This document shows positions 1-10,409 of a DNA stretch of 64,000 bases, piece by piece. Position 1 is the first letter of the stretch. Every line of letters begins with the position of its first letter. Under the pieces are notes generated by a model. That model had not been told where the DNA came from, searched no databases, and saw only the letters and a list, made by a program, of their open reading frames with translations. The DNA comes from Enhygromyxa salina (lineage in GTDB: Bacteria; Myxococcota_A; Polyangia; Nannocystales; Nannocystaceae), in contig NZ_PVNL01000107.1 of assembly GCF_002994635.1 (NCBI RefSeq), positions 1-64,000 on the forward strand, in the 5' to 3' direction. The position numbers and the translations under genes were made by a program.

Positions 1-181
1 CCCCATCTCCATCTCCGTCCCCATCTCCATCTCCATCCCCATCTCCATCCCCGTCCCCGTCCCCGACGGTGCTGGTCTCGGCGTGCGTGTCGCCGAGGTC
101 ACCACTCGTGGGCGTGGCCGCGCAGCCGTACGTGGCGACCATGATGAGCGCGGCGAAGGAGATCGGCAGGTACGAGCGCAT
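1..181 (-). CDS. Lipoprotein with Gly-Asp tract (partial, runs off the left edge)
   Basis: The minus strand opens with an ATG at 181 and stays open to the window edge. About 20 residues form a signal peptide (MRSYLPISFAALIMVATYGC) whose last Cys fits a weak lipobox. After a short linker (AATPTSGDLGDTHAETSTV) comes an uninterrupted Gly-Asp repeat of at least ten units, encoded by the (CCATCT)-like simple repeat at bases 1-66. The same architecture recurs in several lipoproteins of this window. The functional domain lies outside the window, so its role is unknown. The tract may act as an acidic, extended tether on the cell surface, but that is inference. Confidence 0.7.
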   Translation of the reverse strand, partial: MRSYLPISFAALIMVATYGCAATPTSGDLGDTHAETSTVGDGDGDGDGDGDGDGDGDGDG

Positions 182-586
182 GACGATCGGAAGGATAACG
201 GTGCGGCCGCCGAGGATCCGATCTCGACCGAGATGAGCGACCACGACGTGAACGAGCAGCTCGCGGCCACGCGAGGCGCGGCGGAGGTGCGCAAGCGCGC
301 TGACCTGAGAGGCCGTCGACGCCCTGACGGCCGAGCAATCCGGGCAAAGATCCGTGAGCGAATCGCTGAGGACCCGGTCACCATCTCCAACTGAGGGCAC
401 TGGCCGGAGTGGTCCACTCGAGATGTCCGCACCACGCGGGACCCCTCAAATCGCCGCTGCCTCGTTCGCGCTGGTGACCACTCCGGCGCCGCATCTGCTG
501 GTGATGGGCAGGTGATCTACGAGGCGGTCAAAAACAACGAAGAGAAGCGCTCGCAATCGCAGCAGCGGTGAAAACGCGGAGCTATT
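182..586. other. Intergenic region between divergent genes
   Basis: Roughly 400 bp separate the leftward lipoprotein from the rightward hybrid kinase. No convincing gene is seen: the overlapping open frames have arginine-rich, shadow-like compositions. An 11-bp inverted repeat lies at 404-414 and 476-486 with a 61-bp loop. It could be an operator or chance. Promoters for both flanking genes must lie here, but I cannot pin them. Confidence 0.5.
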
Positions 587-2461
<1,875 letters not shown>

Positions 2462-2490
2462 CGCGCACGAACACGCGATAGAATCCGCGC

Positions 2491-2807
2491 GTGGCTCCAA
2501 CCGCTGGCATCGAAGCTCGATGGTACGCGCCGCTGCTGCGGCCGGTGTACCCCACGGTCCGGCAGGCGCTGGAGCTCGTCGCGCTCGAGCGCGATCCGTG
2601 GACGCTGCCGCGCACGAAGCTGGGGGGCGCGCTGGTCATCCAGGTCTCCCGCGGGTTTGGCCTGCGAGCGGGGCGACGGGCCACTGCCACGCGCGGGCGC
2701 GCTCGCACTCGGACCGAGCGATCATGGCGCTGCAGGCCCTGGCGCCCGGCCCCGCGCGAGACACGATCGCCAGCTTCGCGCTCGAGCTCGGGGAGCGGCG
2801 ATCTTGA
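2491..2807 (+). pseudogene. Polyprenyl synthetase remnant (internal deletion and frameshift)
   Basis: From the GTG at 2491, frame 1 reads about 58 residues resembling the N-terminus of a polyprenyl diphosphate synthase: a helix (YPTVRQALELVALERDP), then LPRTKLGGALVIQVSRGFG where family members have a GKRLRP-type segment. Near 2660-2670 the likely coding frame switches to frame 3, which gives a typical C-terminus (RSHSDRAIMALQALAPGPAR) ending in ...ELGERRS and a TGA at 2805-2807. The whole catalytic core, with both DDxxD motifs, is missing: about 100 residues survive of an expected 320 or so. The stop overlaps the next gene's TTG start, which suggests an ancestral operon. The family assignment rests on short similarities and is moderate at best. 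Confidence 0.42.
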
Positions 2808-4114
2808 GCGGGGCCACGCTGTCGCTGGCCCACGTCGCCAAGCGCGTGAGCATGTGGGCGCTCAGCCTGGTTCTGTTGTTGTGCTGCTACGCCGTGGGCA
2901 AGCTCAGCGCCGTCGTGTTCGAGCCCCACGTGCTCCCGCTGACCAGCCTCGACCGCGCGGTGCCGTTCGTGCCCTGGACAGTCTGGCTGTACGGCACGAT
3001 CACCTGGGTGAGCCTGATCGCGTGGCTCACGATCCCCACACGGGCCGACGGCGCGCGGCTCATGACCACGATCCTGATCGCCTCGGCCACCTGCGCGCTG
3101 GTGTTTGTCCTGGTCCCGACCAGCTTCCCGCGCGAGCTGTATCCGCTGACGGAGCTCGACAGCGCCAGCGCCCGCGAGCTCGCGCGGGTGCGCGACGCGG
3201 ACAGCCCGACAAATTGTCTGCCCTCGCTGCACGTCGCGCTGGCCTGGGGCATCGCGCTGACCTGGGCCGACACGCTGAAGCGCCGGACCGCGGGCGGGGC
3301 CCGGGCTTGGCGGTGGATCGCCCGCGGGGCGCCGCTGGTGTGGGCCGCGACGATCAGCGTCACCACGCTCACGACCAAGCAGCACTTCGTCGTCGACGTC
3401 CCCAGCGGCATGATCGTGGGTGGGTTGGCCTGGTGCCTGGTGGGCGGCGGCCAAGCTGTTCGCTGGCGACACCACCACGCCAGCTTGGGTCCGGTCCGAG
3501 GGCCTCACGCTCGCCTGGGACGCCCACGAGAAGGCCGCGGCCAAGCTGCGGCTGGCGGCGCAGGGCTACCAGTGGAGTCTCGACGAGGTCGACTGGCCCG
3601 AGGGTCCGCTGCCGCCCCTCGACCCGATCTTGGTCCGCCTGATCAGCGAGCTCATCTACATCGAGGAGATCGCGGGTATGAACTTCGCGATCCTGGCCAA
3701 GGCCTCGACCAGCGAGGATCTGCGGGCGCTCTATGGCTACTTCGCCGACGAGGAGCGCCGCCACGCCGACGGCCTGCGCCGGGTGCTCGCGCTCCACGGC
3801 GCCTGCGTTCGGCGTCCCGGGCTCGGCAATTCGCTGGTGCTCGACGAGTTCGACGCCCTCGACCCGGCGTCGGATGCCGACGTCCTGCTCATCGCCACCG
3901 CCAACCCGGTGTTCGAGACCATGCTGGACGCGGGCACCGTGCCGTTCTTGCGCACCCACCCCGCGCTCAGGAGCCCGTGGTTCGACGACTTCGTCAAGCG
4001 AATCACCCGCGACGAGTCGGCCCACCTGGCTGTGAATTGGATGGTCGTCCGCGAGGCTGGGCAGCGCTATCGCGGGCTCGCGGGGCTGAGCTCGACAAGC
4101 GCGGGCTCGAGTAG
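2804..4114 (+). CDS. PAP2-type membrane phosphatase (likely frameshifted near 3450)
   Basis: The TTG at 2804 overlaps the preceding TGA (TTGA), a usual coupling arrangement. The first 215 or so residues are a multi-spanning membrane protein with hydrophobic segments such as ALSLVLLLCCYAVGKLSAVV and MTTILIASATCALVFVLVP. The PAP2 signatures PTNCLPSLHVA and KQHFVVDVPSG supply the active-site histidines. Such enzymes dephosphorylate or transfer lipid phosphates at the membrane. After the last membrane helix (GMIVGGLAWCLVGG, about 3450) this frame becomes arginine-rich noise, and real coding continues one frame over in the ferritin-like gene. The frame stays open to 4114, where it ends ELDKRGLE-stop. 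Either a PAP2-ferritin fusion is broken by two compensating frameshifts (natural or sequencing error), or the PAP2 3' end is lost. Confidence 0.7.
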   Translation: MSGATLSLAHVAKRVSMWALSLVLLLCCYAVGKLSAVVFEPHVLPLTSLDRAVPFVPWTVWLYGTITWVSLIAWLTIPTRADGARLMTTILIASATCALVFVLVPTSFPRELYPLTELDSASARELARVRDADSPTNCLPSLHVALAWGIALTWADTLKRRTAGGARAWRWIARGAPLVWAATISVTTLTTKQHFVVDVPSGMIVGGLAWCLVGGGQAVRWRHHHASLGPVRGPHARLGRPREGRGQAAAGGAGLPVESRRGRLARGSAAAPRPDLGPPDQRAHLHRGDRGYELRDPGQGLDQRGSAGALWLLRRRGAPPRRRPAPGARAPRRLRSASRARQFAGARRVRRPRPGVGCRRPAHRHRQPGVRDHAGRGHRAVLAHPPRAQEPVVRRLRQANHPRRVGPPGCELDGRPRGWAALSRARGAELDKRGLE

Positions 4115-4358
4115 ACCGAGTCACTTGCTGGCGCGAATGCAGTACGCGAGCCCGTGCCGCAAGGTTGCCTGGGTCACGATGTCTGCGAGGTTGGCCTGCA
4201 GCGCGACCATGGTCTGGGCGACCGCCGGCCGGATCCCCGTGATGATGCACTGCGCCCCCAGCAGCTCGATCGCGCGGGCGACCCTGAGCATCGAGTCGGC
4301 CGTGTGGGTGTCGACGACCTCGACCCCGGTGACGTCGAGGATCACATGTCGCGCCTGA
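3420..4358 (+). CDS. Ferritin-like diiron domain protein (ends uncertain)
   Basis: Frame 3 from about 3440 to 4090 encodes a four-helix ferritin-like domain. Candidate iron ligands sit in IEEIAGMNF, DEERRHADG, NPVFETML and RDESAHLAV, giving the Glu/Glu-x-x-His pattern twice, as in diiron oxygenases and ferritin-like proteins. A preceding segment has AWDAHEKAAAKL and WSLDEVDWP. The GTG at 3420 lies inside the PAP2 coding region, so it is an unlikely natural start; the domain probably continued from the PAP2 frame. Beyond about 4090 the frame runs antisense into the RsbR-like gene and loses protein character, so the 4358 stop is probably not the real end. Substrate unknown; the neighbouring PAP2 and prenyl synthetase remnants suggest lipid or isoprenoid chemistry. 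Confidence 0.55.
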   Translation: MGWPGAWWAAAKLFAGDTTTPAWVRSEGLTLAWDAHEKAAAKLRLAAQGYQWSLDEVDWPEGPLPPLDPILVRLISELIYIEEIAGMNFAILAKASTSEDLRALYGYFADEERRHADGLRRVLALHGACVRRPGLGNSLVLDEFDALDPASDADVLLIATANPVFETMLDAGTVPFLRTHPALRSPWFDDFVKRITRDESAHLAVNWMVVREAGQRYRGLAGLSSTSAGSSRPSHLLARMQYASPCRKVAWVTMSARLACSATMVWATAGRIPVMMHCAPSSSIARATLSIESAVWVSTTSTPVTSRITCRA

Positions 4359-5206
4359 GTTCGCTGCACCTCGTTGAGCAGGCGCTCCATCAGCGTGGTC
4401 GCGCGATCACCAGACAGCGAGCCAACGATCGGCAGCGCCAGCACGCCGACCCAGACCTCGAGGATCGGCGCGGACAGGCTCTCGATCATGCTGAGCCGTT
4501 CTTGGGCCTCACGCTCGGCGCGCCTGCGCTCGAGGTTCTCGTCTTCGAGGCGCTTGAGCGCGACGGCGAGGTCTGCCGCCGTGGCTGCGCCCGAGTGCAA
4601 CAACGCCTTGAGCTGGTCGTCGAGCGAGATGGTGGACGGCTTGACGTGGATCTCGTCGTATTCGTCGCCCCGGGCCTGAAACCGGGTCTGCGTGGCCCAG
4701 CAGTCGACCCCGAACAGCCGGGCGCAGTACCCCGCGAACTTGCCACCGGTCATGTCGGTGCCCCAGTCGACGCCGAGCGCCTTCTGGTAGAGGGCCTCGA
4801 AATTATTGCGCACGTGAAATATGGCCTCGCGCTCGCGTCGATCGAGTGAATGCAGCTTCCAATCACCCCACCCGCAGGTCACCGCACAGTCTGCGAGCGC
4901 ACGAAAGCCCGCCTCGAAGCTAGGGGCGCTGGAGATCACCCCCCAATCACCCTCGATGCTCTCGATCCCACCTCTTTGCATGCACAGCTTGAACCGCTCG
5001 GTGCCGACCATGCGCTGCATGCCCAGCATCATGCCAACGAGGCTGGACTCGATCCACATGGTCAGCACTGGCATGCCGTACACGCGGACCAGCCCGTCTG
5101 CTGGGTCCCACTCGAACCCCACGCCTTGGACGTTGATGGACGGTAAGTTGGATGAGGTCGTCGCTTCCATGTTCACGCTCGATCTGAAGAAATCTATGAT
5201 CCACAT
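4121..5206 (-). CDS. RsbR-type STAS regulator with N-terminal V4R-like sensor domain
   Basis: The 361-residue soluble protein has an N-terminal sensor domain (about 20-200) resembling V4R/4-vinyl-reductase domains, with CGWGDWKLHSLD, HVRNNFEALYQKALG and GGKFAGYCARLFG. A helix rich in E/R/L (about 215-250) links it to a C-terminal STAS domain (about 255-355). That domain keeps the positions typical of RsbR/RsbS stressosome proteins: VTGVEVVDTHTADSML, where Thr residues are phosphorylation candidates, and ITGIRPAVAQTMV. In the family, such proteins form stressosome cores controlled by a switch kinase (RsbT) and release downstream regulators. No RsbS, RsbT or RsbU partner lies nearby. The gene is monocistronic and converges on the disrupted cluster to its left. 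Confidence 0.85.
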   Translation of the reverse strand: MWIIDFFRSSVNMEATTSSNLPSINVQGVGFEWDPADGLVRVYGMPVLTMWIESSLVGMMLGMQRMVGTERFKLCMQRGGIESIEGDWGVISSAPSFEAGFRALADCAVTCGWGDWKLHSLDRREREAIFHVRNNFEALYQKALGVDWGTDMTGGKFAGYCARLFGVDCWATQTRFQARGDEYDEIHVKPSTISLDDQLKALLHSGAATAADLAVALKRLEDENLERRRAEREAQERLSMIESLSAPILEVWVGVLALPIVGSLSGDRATTLMERLLNEVQRTQARHVILDVTGVEVVDTHTADSMLRVARAIELLGAQCIITGIRPAVAQTMVALQANLADIVTQATLRHGLAYCIRASK

Positions 5207-5299
5207 GAGATTAACTCAACCCTGGATTCGCGACATTTAATATTGGCTCGGAGGTCCGGGGCGCTACCGCCCCAAGAGCCACTGGACCAATCGGTCAAT

Positions 5300-5851
5300 C
5301 TACGTATCGAGCTGGGCGAGGAGAGCCGGCAGTGACGACATCGTATATATGTGAAATTCTTCAGGCTCGAGCGCGAGCAAGCACGGGATCACCAGGTCCT
5401 CCTCGAGCTCGAGGTGCTCGGCCAGCGCGGCGTCGTGGCGGCGCAGCGCCGCGGCCAGCGGAGGTGTCGCCGCTCGGTCTTCAGTGGTGGGTGACAGCGC
5501 GAGGACGACGTCGTCGTGGAGCCGATGCAGCAGCTCGTGCCCGGCACAGGCCACGTCGAAGTTCACGCCCCAACGACGCGCGAGATAGGGATAGAGCTTG
5601 CGCTCCTCGTACGCTTCGTGGCTGCGCATGCCGGCGATCCAGCTCAGGTACGAGGACGCGATCCCGCCTCGGTCCTCACCAGCCTCGGCCGCCCGGATCA
5701 GGTAGCTGCTCAGGCGGAGAAAGTTGGCGTGCGAACCGAGCAGCAACACCTGATCTGGAAAGTGCGGGTGGTGGGGCCACTGCTCGCGGGGGATCGACAG
5801 GCACGGCGCGGACATGGCTTGAAGATCTGGGTCGCCGCCCGGCACGGTCAA
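5300..5851 (-). CDS. Hemerythrin-like HHE-domain protein
   Basis: This 183-residue soluble protein has a helical-bundle metal-site pattern. His/Glu ligand candidates are GSHANFLRL, SHEAYEERKLYPYL (HExxxE), GHELLHRLHDD, and a C-terminal HDAALAEHLELEEDLVIP with HxxxHxxxEE spacing. Hemerythrin family members bind a non-haem diiron centre and act in O2, NO or iron sensing and storage. No DNA-binding or chemoreceptor domain is fused, so it is a stand-alone hemerythrin. The ATG at 5851 is used, but a Met 12 codons later (MSAPCLS) may be the true start. Function beyond diiron binding is not determinable. Confidence 0.8.
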   Translation of the reverse strand: MTVPGGDPDLQAMSAPCLSIPREQWPHHPHFPDQVLLLGSHANFLRLSSYLIRAAEAGEDRGGIASSYLSWIAGMRSHEAYEERKLYPYLARRWGVNFDVACAGHELLHRLHDDVVLALSPTTEDRAATPPLAAALRRHDAALAEHLELEEDLVIPCLLALEPEEFHIYTMSSLPALLAQLDT

Positions 5852-5918
5852 GCTGCCCGATCAGGCTGGGGTTCGAGACCCAGGGGACCGCTGCGAGTTG
5901 GTGGGGTAAAACCCAGAC

Positions 5919-7385
5919 GTGAGCCAAAAGACTGCGCTGCTGCAAGCCATTCACGCGGAACCGGGCGACGCCGCCCGACGCCTGGTCTACGCGGATCTGT
6001 TGATGGGTGAAGGTGACCCGCGCGGCACGTTCATCACCCAGCAGTGCCGGCTCGACGGCATGGACCCACTCGACGCCGACTACCCGCTGCTGCGCGCCAG
6101 CACCGAGCGACTGCGGGCGACCCACGCCGTGACCTGGCTGGCGCCGTTGTTCGAGGTGCTCGACGTACCCGAAGATCGGCGCGAGCACGCGCTGCGGACC
6201 GGGCGATGGACCTTCGAGCGCGGGTTCCTGTCCCGACTGGCCATGGACATCGAGACCGCGTCACGGGTCGCGGGCGAGCTCGCACGGCTCGAGCCGCTGG
6301 ACGGCATGACGCTGCTGGTCTCGGAGTCGATCCCCGACGCGCAGCGGAGCTTCCCGGAGATCAGCGGCTGGCGTCAGCTGGGCGTCGAGGCTGACGGATG
6401 GTTCACCGACTACAGCGTCGCGCACGTGCTTGGCTGGGGACTGCCCCAGGTCAGCGAGCTGTCGCTGGCCAAGTGCAGCTTGGGCGTGAGCGGGTGTCAG
6501 CTGCTGGCCAACGAGGCGACGGATCTGGGCCAGTCGTTCGACGACTACGTGGCCCCACCGCCGCTGCCGATCGGACAGCTGCGCGCCCTGGACTTGCGGG
6601 GTTGCGCGGTCGGAGACGCCGGCCTCGAGGTGCTCGCCCGCGCGCCGACCCTGGCGGCGCTCGAGACCCTGGACCTGACCCAGAATCGGCTGACCGAGCC
6701 ATCACTCGAGTCGCTGCGCAAGGCTGCGGTGTTCGACAACCTGAGCGCGCTCTCGCTGGCGGGCAACAACGAGCTCGGGCCGCACCTCGGTCGGCTCGCA
6801 GGCTGGCCACCGATCGCGCGACTGCGGCGGCTCGCGCTTCCACAGACCACCACCCTCGACGCGCTCACGGCCTTGTTCCCGCAGCCCAGCGCCAAGCTGC
6901 GGGAGCTGGTGCTGACCAGCAACAAGGCCTTGGCCACCAAACCCGAGCTGCTGGCGGCCTGCGCTGAACACCTCACGCACGTGGATCTCGGCACCACGAG
7001 GATCGGTGACGCGGGCCTGGCGACGCTGCTCGCGAGCTCGTCGGGCGCCTCGCTCACTGCGCTGAAGCTCAACGGCTGCTCGCTGTCGGACAAGGCGATC
7101 GCGGCGCTGGTGAGCTCGAACCTCGAGCGACTCACGGAGCTCGATCTGTCCTCGAACAAGCTGACCAACGCCGCGCTCGAGCAGCTCGCCGCGTGGCCGG
7201 GGCTGCGCCATGTCACCCGCTTGCGCCTCGCCAACAACCGCAAGCTCAGCCATGATGGCTACGCCGCGCTCGCGCGTTCACCCTACTTCGAGCCGTTTGA
7301 GCTGCTGCTGGGCAAGGTCGCCGATGAAGCCACCCGGGCCGCGATCGACGAATGGTTCGGTGACCGGGCATCGATGAACAGCTGA
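5919..7385 (+). CDS. Leucine-rich-repeat protein with TIGR02996 N-terminal domain
   Basis: The protein (488 residues) starts with the TIGR02996 'repeat-companion' motif (LLQAIHAEPGDAARRLVYADLL, broken here by GEGDPRGTFI), a domain typical of myxobacteria and planctomycetes that precedes repeat modules. Residues about 200-460 carry leucine-rich repeats of ribonuclease-inhibitor type, for example LRALDLRGCAVGDAGLEVL, LETLDLTQNRLTEPSLESL and LTELDLSSNKLTNAALEQL. No signal peptide is present, so a cytosolic protein-interaction role is likely. The start ATG at 5919 lies 67 bp from the divergent hemerythrin gene. Partner unknown. Confidence 0.85.
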   Translation: MSQKTALLQAIHAEPGDAARRLVYADLLMGEGDPRGTFITQQCRLDGMDPLDADYPLLRASTERLRATHAVTWLAPLFEVLDVPEDRREHALRTGRWTFERGFLSRLAMDIETASRVAGELARLEPLDGMTLLVSESIPDAQRSFPEISGWRQLGVEADGWFTDYSVAHVLGWGLPQVSELSLAKCSLGVSGCQLLANEATDLGQSFDDYVAPPPLPIGQLRALDLRGCAVGDAGLEVLARAPTLAALETLDLTQNRLTEPSLESLRKAAVFDNLSALSLAGNNELGPHLGRLAGWPPIARLRRLALPQTTTLDALTALFPQPSAKLRELVLTSNKALATKPELLAACAEHLTHVDLGTTRIGDAGLATLLASSSGASLTALKLNGCSLSDKAIAALVSSNLERLTELDLSSNKLTNAALEQLAAWPGLRHVTRLRLANNRKLSHDGYAALARSPYFEPFELLLGKVADEATRAAIDEWFGDRASMNS

Positions 7386-7430
7386 TCGCAGACCCGCACG
7401 CGAACTCCCAAGTGTGCGATGATCGTCGGC

Positions 7431-9101
7431 ATGACCGTGCGTGGAGGGTTGGCTGTGACGTTGGTGCTGTCGTGCTCGTGGGCTGCGGGCTGTGGCAGCC
7501 CGGGGCTGGTGCCCGTCGTGCTCGAGACCGAGCCAGCGGCCGAGAACCAGCTTCAGCTGACCGAGAACAAGGACGTCGACATCCTGTTCGTGATCGACAA
7601 CTCCGGCTCGATGGGCGCCGAGCAGGCCAACCTCGCCGCCAACTTTGGCGCGTTCATCGAGGTGCTCGAGGCCAACGACGTGGAGGCGAACTATCGGATC
7701 GGGATCACGACCACGGACAACGGCAACTCGTGGTGTCCACCCGGCTCGACCACGCCCGAGGCCGGCAACCTCGTGCTCAGCTCGTGCCGCGAGCGGCTCG
7801 GCGACTTCATCTTCAACAACGGCGAGGAAGACGTCAGCGATCTAGCCTGCAACGACATCTGCACCCTCGACGCTGCCGCGCTCGAGATCCAGCCCACCCT
7901 CACACAGGACGACGCCAACCCCAAGCCGCGCCCGTGGCTCGAGCGGATCGAGGGCTTCACCAACATCCCCGCTGGGACCAGCACCTTCGACGCGTTTCGG
8001 TGCTTCGGGCCCCAAGGCATCAACGGCTGTGGGTTCGAGAGCCCGCTCGAGAGCATGTATCTGGCCCTGACCCGGGCGCGGAACCCCGACGAGGACAGCT
8101 ACGGGTTCATGCGCAGCAGCGCGTTGCTGGCGGTGGTGTTCGTGACCGACGAGGCCGACTGCTCCTACAACAAGTCGTGGGCGTCGATCTTCGAGCCCGA
8201 CGGCAACCAGGTGTTCTGGGCCGACCCCGCTGACATGTTCCCAAGCTCGGCGGTGTGCTGGAACGCGGGCGTTGACTGCGTGGGTGATCCCAGCGGCTAC
8301 GACAGCTGTGATCCGGTCGACAAGGACGTCGACGGCGATCCCACGACCGATCCCAGCGACGCGGTGCTGCATCCGCTGAGTCGCTACGTGGCCCAGCTCG
8401 GCGATATCGAGCAGGACAAGCAGGCCCTCAACGCCGAGTCCGAGGTCATCGTCGCGTTGATCGGCGGCGTCCAACCCGACGGCTCGCTGGTCTACGCCGA
8501 CGTCGGCGACAGCGACCCGGCGTTCCAGCACGACTTTGGCATCGGCCCTGGCTGCACCGGGCCGCTGGGCGAGGCCGCCGCGCCGCCGGCCCGCCTGCGC
8601 GACTTCACCAACAGCTTCACGCCGGACAACCTGCACTCGATCTGCGCGACCGACTATACCGGCGCGCTCGAGGCCATCGCGGATCAGATCCGATCCAAGA
8701 TCATTCCGGCCTGTTATTACAAGTGCGGCGCCGACACCAACCCAGACACGGAGCTGATCGATGCGATCTGCGAGGTCGAGCAAGACGTGCCCGGGTTCGG
8801 GGTTCGCGACGTGCCCGAGTGCCTGCGGGACGCCGTGGGTGCCTACGCGGTCGATCCGGCCTCGGGCAGCTACGTGATGCCCAGCACCGAGGACGAGGTC
8901 TGCTTCGCCGCCCGGACCGACGTTGGCGGCCAGTCCGACGACGCGCTGGATGACATCGCCGAGTATTGCGTCGATCTGGGCGCGAACGTCGAGTTTCAGC
9001 TGGCCTACGCCGCCGGCGTGCTGCCGCCCAGTGGAGCCTCGACCGTGGCCTCGTGCGTGGTCTCGGCTGAGCCCGCGGTCGACTGCCCAGAGCTGAACTA
9101 G
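7431..9101 (+). CDS. VWA-domain lipoprotein
   Basis: A signal peptide (MTVRGGLAVTLVLSCSWAAGC) ends in a lipobox Cys. A second ATG at 7419 would add four residues, but the 7431 start gives the cleaner signal. The mature protein has a von Willebrand A fold with an intact MIDAS start, DILFVIDNSGSMGAEQ, and many paired cysteines, as expected for an exported protein. Internal stretches (FVTDEADCSYN; DVDGDPTTDPSD) resemble acidic metal-binding loops. Myxobacterial surface VWA lipoproteins of this size are common, but their ligands are mostly unknown. The stop overlaps the convergent downstream gene by 4 bp. Confidence 0.85.
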   Translation: MTVRGGLAVTLVLSCSWAAGCGSPGLVPVVLETEPAAENQLQLTENKDVDILFVIDNSGSMGAEQANLAANFGAFIEVLEANDVEANYRIGITTTDNGNSWCPPGSTTPEAGNLVLSSCRERLGDFIFNNGEEDVSDLACNDICTLDAAALEIQPTLTQDDANPKPRPWLERIEGFTNIPAGTSTFDAFRCFGPQGINGCGFESPLESMYLALTRARNPDEDSYGFMRSSALLAVVFVTDEADCSYNKSWASIFEPDGNQVFWADPADMFPSSAVCWNAGVDCVGDPSGYDSCDPVDKDVDGDPTTDPSDAVLHPLSRYVAQLGDIEQDKQALNAESEVIVALIGGVQPDGSLVYADVGDSDPAFQHDFGIGPGCTGPLGEAAAPPARLRDFTNSFTPDNLHSICATDYTGALEAIADQIRSKIIPACYYKCGADTNPDTELIDAICEVEQDVPGFGVRDVPECLRDAVGAYAVDPASGSYVMPSTEDEVCFAARTDVGGQSDDALDDIAEYCVDLGANVEFQLAYAAGVLPPSGASTVASCVVSAEPAVDCPELN

Positions 9102-10234
9102 TCCACCACGCGCTGACAGTCGAGCAGCCACGCGTCGAACACCGAGCCGACCAGGAACCGGCCCTCCCCCACCCCCAGCGCGACGCTCAAGCCGGAGATG
9201 TCGCTGCCATCGGACAGCCACACGTCCTCGGTCTCCCACGCGCCCGACTCGGTCTGCGAGAGCCGAAACACCTGCGAGGGCGAGCGCTTGGCGGCATCGT
9301 TGGCGTAGCTCGTGAACGTGAGCAGCTTGGGGTGGGCGCCGATCCACAGCGAGCCGTCGTCGCTGATATTGATGTTGTCGGGGCCGCGGACCGGCACCTG
9401 CTCGCGGGCCGTCAGCGCGCCCGAGCTTGGGTCGCGGTCGAACACGTGCACGCGCGCCCCGGTGACGGACGCGACGTAGACGGTCGTGCCGTCGCGGCTG
9501 ACGTCGATGCCGTTGGCGAACAGGATGCCGTCCGCGACGACCGAGAACGCGTCGCCGTCCCAGTACAGCACGTGGCCGCGCGCGAGCCGACCGTAGTCCT
9601 CGAGCTTGTGGCCGAGCTTGCTGGTCGCGAGGTGATCGTTGGTGACGTAGAAGCGCTCGGCGTCGACCGGCGCGACGTCGTTGGGGCTGACCAACAGGGG
9701 ATCCGCGATCGTGTGTTGCAGGTCCAGGCGAACCCGGCCGGCTTCGCTGATCACGTCGAACACCTCGATCGTGTGCCCGGGCCCTTCGGAGTGGTCGTTG
9801 GGACCGAACAGCGACGCGCGCGGGTGGTTGACGACGAACAGGCGCTCGCGCTCGGCGGACGCCGGGGTCACGCCGATGCCGTGCGGGTGAAATAGCTCTG
9901 GATCGTCGCCGCTCGCGACCTCAATGGCAGCGACGCCGGGCGCGGTCGGAGCCAGCGAGTAATAGTAGATCGCCCCGCGGACGGGCGTGCCCGCGACCGT
10001 GGCGCGGCGGTCGTCGGACGACACGAACACGCCGCCCTCCGGGGTCCCGGACGCGCGGGTGAACGCGAGGTCCTCGGCCCCGACCACGCCCTCGACGCGC
10101 GTGCACTCGGCGTCGGAGTGGTACGCGAGCCTGGACAGCTCACCCGCGAGGACCAGCAGGTAGATACCCCACCCGAGCGCCAGGGCGAGGGCGGCGGCCA
10201 GGGAGACGAGCACGAGCTTGCGGCGTCGCGGCAT
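9098..10234 (-). CDS. Paraoxonase/SMP-30-like beta-propeller hydrolase, membrane anchored
   Basis: The 378-residue protein begins with one transmembrane segment or uncleaved signal (KLVLVSLAAALALALGWGIY). A six-bladed propeller follows, with arylesterase/paraoxonase-type motifs: HPHGIGV, LLVSPNDVAPV, FANGIDVS and PDNINISDDG. In paraoxonases the Asn and Asp residues of these motifs bind the catalytic and structural calcium ions, and the enzymes hydrolyse lactones and aryl esters. An extracytoplasmic location is likely. The C-terminus (FDAWLLDCQRVVD) holds a Cys that could pair with CTRVEG near the N-terminus, as the family disulfide does. The substrate, possibly a lactone, is inferred only from the family. 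Confidence 0.8.
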   Translation of the reverse strand: MPRRRKLVLVSLAAALALALGWGIYLLVLAGELSRLAYHSDAECTRVEGVVGAEDLAFTRASGTPEGGVFVSSDDRRATVAGTPVRGAIYYYSLAPTAPGVAAIEVASGDDPELFHPHGIGVTPASAERERLFVVNHPRASLFGPNDHSEGPGHTIEVFDVISEAGRVRLDLQHTIADPLLVSPNDVAPVDAERFYVTNDHLATSKLGHKLEDYGRLARGHVLYWDGDAFSVVADGILFANGIDVSRDGTTVYVASVTGARVHVFDRDPSSGALTAREQVPVRGPDNINISDDGSLWIGAHPKLLTFTSYANDAAKRSPSQVFRLSQTESGAWETEDVWLSDGSDISGLSVALGVGEGRFLVGSVFDAWLLDCQRVVD

Positions 10235-10299
10235 GGGCCACCGTAGTCCGAACCGCGGCAGGAAGCGATTCCCCTCGCTGCCAACGAGCGCCTCGAGCT

Positions 10300-10409
10300 G
10301 TTCTCAGCTCGGGTCGGGCTTCTGACCCGCTTGCGGGCGCCTGCGTAGATTGAAGCGCTCGTTTGCGGCGAGGGTCGGGCGCCTCCGTACTCTAGTCCGA
10401 GCTGAGAAC
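10300..10409 (-). terminator. Inverted-repeat cluster, possible terminator after the COQ4 gene
   Basis: A 13-bp inverted repeat (10300-10312 with 10397-10409) encloses smaller hairpins, including cccgc-tt-gcggg near 10328-10339. It overlaps the last codons of the COQ4 gene and lies between two genes read leftward. There is no U-tract, so intrinsic termination is uncertain; it may be another structured RNA or operator. Confidence 0.25.

Noticed and set aside
83..394. Short plus-strand open frame at the left edge
   Set aside because: Overlaps the Gly-Asp lipoprotein start in antisense and has shadow-type Arg-rich composition.
5866..5883. A tRNA T-arm-like sequence (ctggggttcgagacccag)
   Set aside because: No acceptor, D or anticodon arms can be drawn around it at tRNA spacing; it lies just before the LRR gene.
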